A stretch of DNA of 6,643 nt from Fimbriimonadaceae bacterium (lineage in GTDB: Bacteria > Armatimonadota > Fimbriimonadia > Fimbriimonadales > Fimbriimonadaceae), in assembly GCA_019694835.1 (NCBI GenBank), contig JAIBBE010000200.1, forward strand, positions 1-6,643, read 5' to 3'. The notes below the pieces were generated by a model, which was given only the letters and a program-made list of their open reading frames with translations, searched no databases and was not told the DNA's origin. The number at the start of each line of letters is the position of its first letter. Position 1 is the first letter of the stretch. Positions 5,889 through 6,643 of the stretch are shown one piece after another. The translations under genes and the position numbers were made by a program.

Positions 5889-6643
5889 CTACGAAAGCGG
5901 AAGCAGGTGTCGGTCGGCCCAGAACTGAAGCGCCAGAAGGTTCCAGAGCCCGCGCGTGGCATCAATCTCCCCGCTCCGGTGAGCCTCGTAGTACCGCTTC
6001 AGCCCGCTACGGTCGAAGAAGCCAGCCGGGTAGGGGTCGCGGTCAAGCAACATCTCATGTACAACGCCGCTGAGGTCGTCACGTAGCCAATCGCCCATCG
6101 GGACGGTGAAGCCGCGCTTCAGCTGGGGGATCCGTTCCGCGGACACGTGCCGTTCGAGAGCTCGGCGCAACACCAACTTGCCGGTGGAACCCGCAATGGT
6201 TGCGGACGGGTCGACCCGCGCTGCGACGTCGACCACCTCCAAGTCGAGAAGAGGAACCCTCACCTCGAGCGAATGGAACATCGCTGCTCGGTCGACCTTC
6301 TGGAGCACCATGGGGAGGTGGCACGCCAGCTCGTTGCGCCGCATCCACTGGAACAGCTCGTCGCTCGTACCTGGTCGTCGGTAGTCGAACAAGGTGAGAT
6401 CGCCTGGCAGGTCGGGCAGGTCGGGCACGAGCCGGTCGAAATCGTGCTCACGAAGCCCCGAGTGTGCGTCGAGGTACCAGTCCCCGATGGTCGGGAACAT
6501 GATTCCTCGAGCCGGACGCCGGCGGACCGGCAGCGGCTTGGTAGCCCCGTAGGCCGCCACCCGGAGGGCTCGCGGAGCGCTGAACCATCGGCGGGCATTG
6601 GCGACCTTCATGAATCGCGGATACCCCCAGAAGAGCTCGTCAC
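5889..6643 (-). CDS. Asparagine synthase (glutamine-hydrolysing) family protein, C-terminal part
   Basis: This minus-strand gene enters from the right edge, and its true start is outside the window. The first visible residues (6641-6612) read DELFWGYPRF, the continuation of the GGDELF(G/W)GYPR block of the synthetase domain. The ATG at 6609-6611 is therefore internal. Further on are VDRAAMFHSLEVRVPLLD (from 6296), GSTGKLVLRRAL and KRGFTVPMGDWLR (from 6119), all standard AsnB C-terminal motifs. The family uses glutamine-derived ammonia and ATP to amidate a carboxylate, making asparagine or, in surface-glycan clusters, amidating sugars or other acceptors. The N-terminal glutaminase domain, and whether it keeps its Cys2, cannot be checked here. 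The gene converges on the ABC exporter with a 29-bp gap. Assigning it to the glycan pathway rests on proximity only. Confidence 0.88.
   Translation of the reverse strand, partial: DELFWGYPRFMKVANARRWFSAPRALRVAAYGATKPLPVRRRPARGIMFPTIGDWYLDAHSGLREHDFDRLVPDLPDLPGDLTLFDYRRPGTSDELFQWMRRNELACHLPMVLQKVDRAAMFHSLEVRVPLLDLEVVDVAARVDPSATIAGSTGKLVLRRALERHVSAERIPQLKRGFTVPMGDWLRDDLSGVVHEMLLDRDPYPAGFFDRSGLKRYYEAHRSGEIDATRGLWNLLALQFWADRHLLPLS
6406..6427 (-). repeat. Short tandem repeat inside the asparagine synthase gene
   Basis: A 9-nt unit, GGCAGGTCG on the plus strand, occurs twice in a row and continues for 4 more bases. On the coding strand it gives PDLPDLP in the loop before the conserved synthetase core. 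It keeps the frame and probably only lengthens a surface loop. Confidence 0.6.

Noticed and set aside
6406..6427. 9-nt tandem repeat as a phase-variation or regulatory element
   Set aside because: It has only about 2.4 units, and the unit length is a multiple of three, so copy changes would not shift the frame.
6609..6611. ATG on the minus strand as the start of the asparagine synthase gene
   Set aside because: The frame continues upstream to the window edge and encodes DELFWGYPRF, a conserved internal motif, so the start lies outside.

Overview
The window is part of a cell-surface polysaccharide or glycolipid biosynthesis locus in a bacterium of fairly high GC content. GC-rich third codon positions, GTG starts at two genes (2294 and 4030), purine-rich Shine-Dalgarno sites and mostly G/C-ending codons suggest an actinobacterium or a similar high-GC lineage. 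The taxon is an inference; nothing in the window fixes it.

Layout. Positions 1-166 hold the last codons of a plus-strand gene, probably a GT-B glycosyltransferase. After a 110-bp gap, four tightly packed plus-strand genes follow. The first is a WxcM-type fusion of a left-handed beta-helix N-acetyltransferase and a cupin 3,4-ketoisomerase (277-1206). The second is a DegT/DnrJ/EryC1 sugar aminotransferase (1203-2315). The third is a second left-handed beta-helix acyltransferase, probably an O-acetyltransferase (2294-2920). The fourth is a GT2 glycosyltransferase (2917-3924). Junctions overlap by 4, 22 and 4 bp, so translational coupling is likely. Next comes a 105-bp spacer and an ABC exporter with fused membrane and ATPase domains (4030-5859). 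On the minus strand, ending 29 bp from the exporter, is the C-terminal part of an asparagine synthase (glutamine-hydrolysing) family protein that runs off the right edge (5889-6643).

How the genes fit together. The fusion protein and the aminotransferase together supply the last three reactions towards a dTDP-3-acetamido-3,6-dideoxyhexose (Fuc3NAc or Qui3NAc): 3,4-ketoisomerisation, C3 transamination and N-acetylation. The dTDP-glucose precursor steps (RmlA, RmlB) are not in the window. The glycosyltransferases would build this sugar into a glycan, the second acyltransferase would decorate it, and the ABC protein could flip or export the lipid-linked product. The AsnB-like protein may amidate a uronic acid or another carboxylate, or may simply be a neighbour.

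The main unexplained signal is the spacer between the GT2 gene and the exporter. One reading frame stays open for 52 codons, has coding-like base composition, ends with a stop that overlaps the exporter GTG by 4 bp, and encodes a stretch resembling the N-terminal region of sugar or FkbM-type methyltransferases. It looks like a gene remnant or a frameshifted C-terminus rather than a plain spacer. I found no RNA genes, CRISPR arrays, insertion sequences or convincing terminators.
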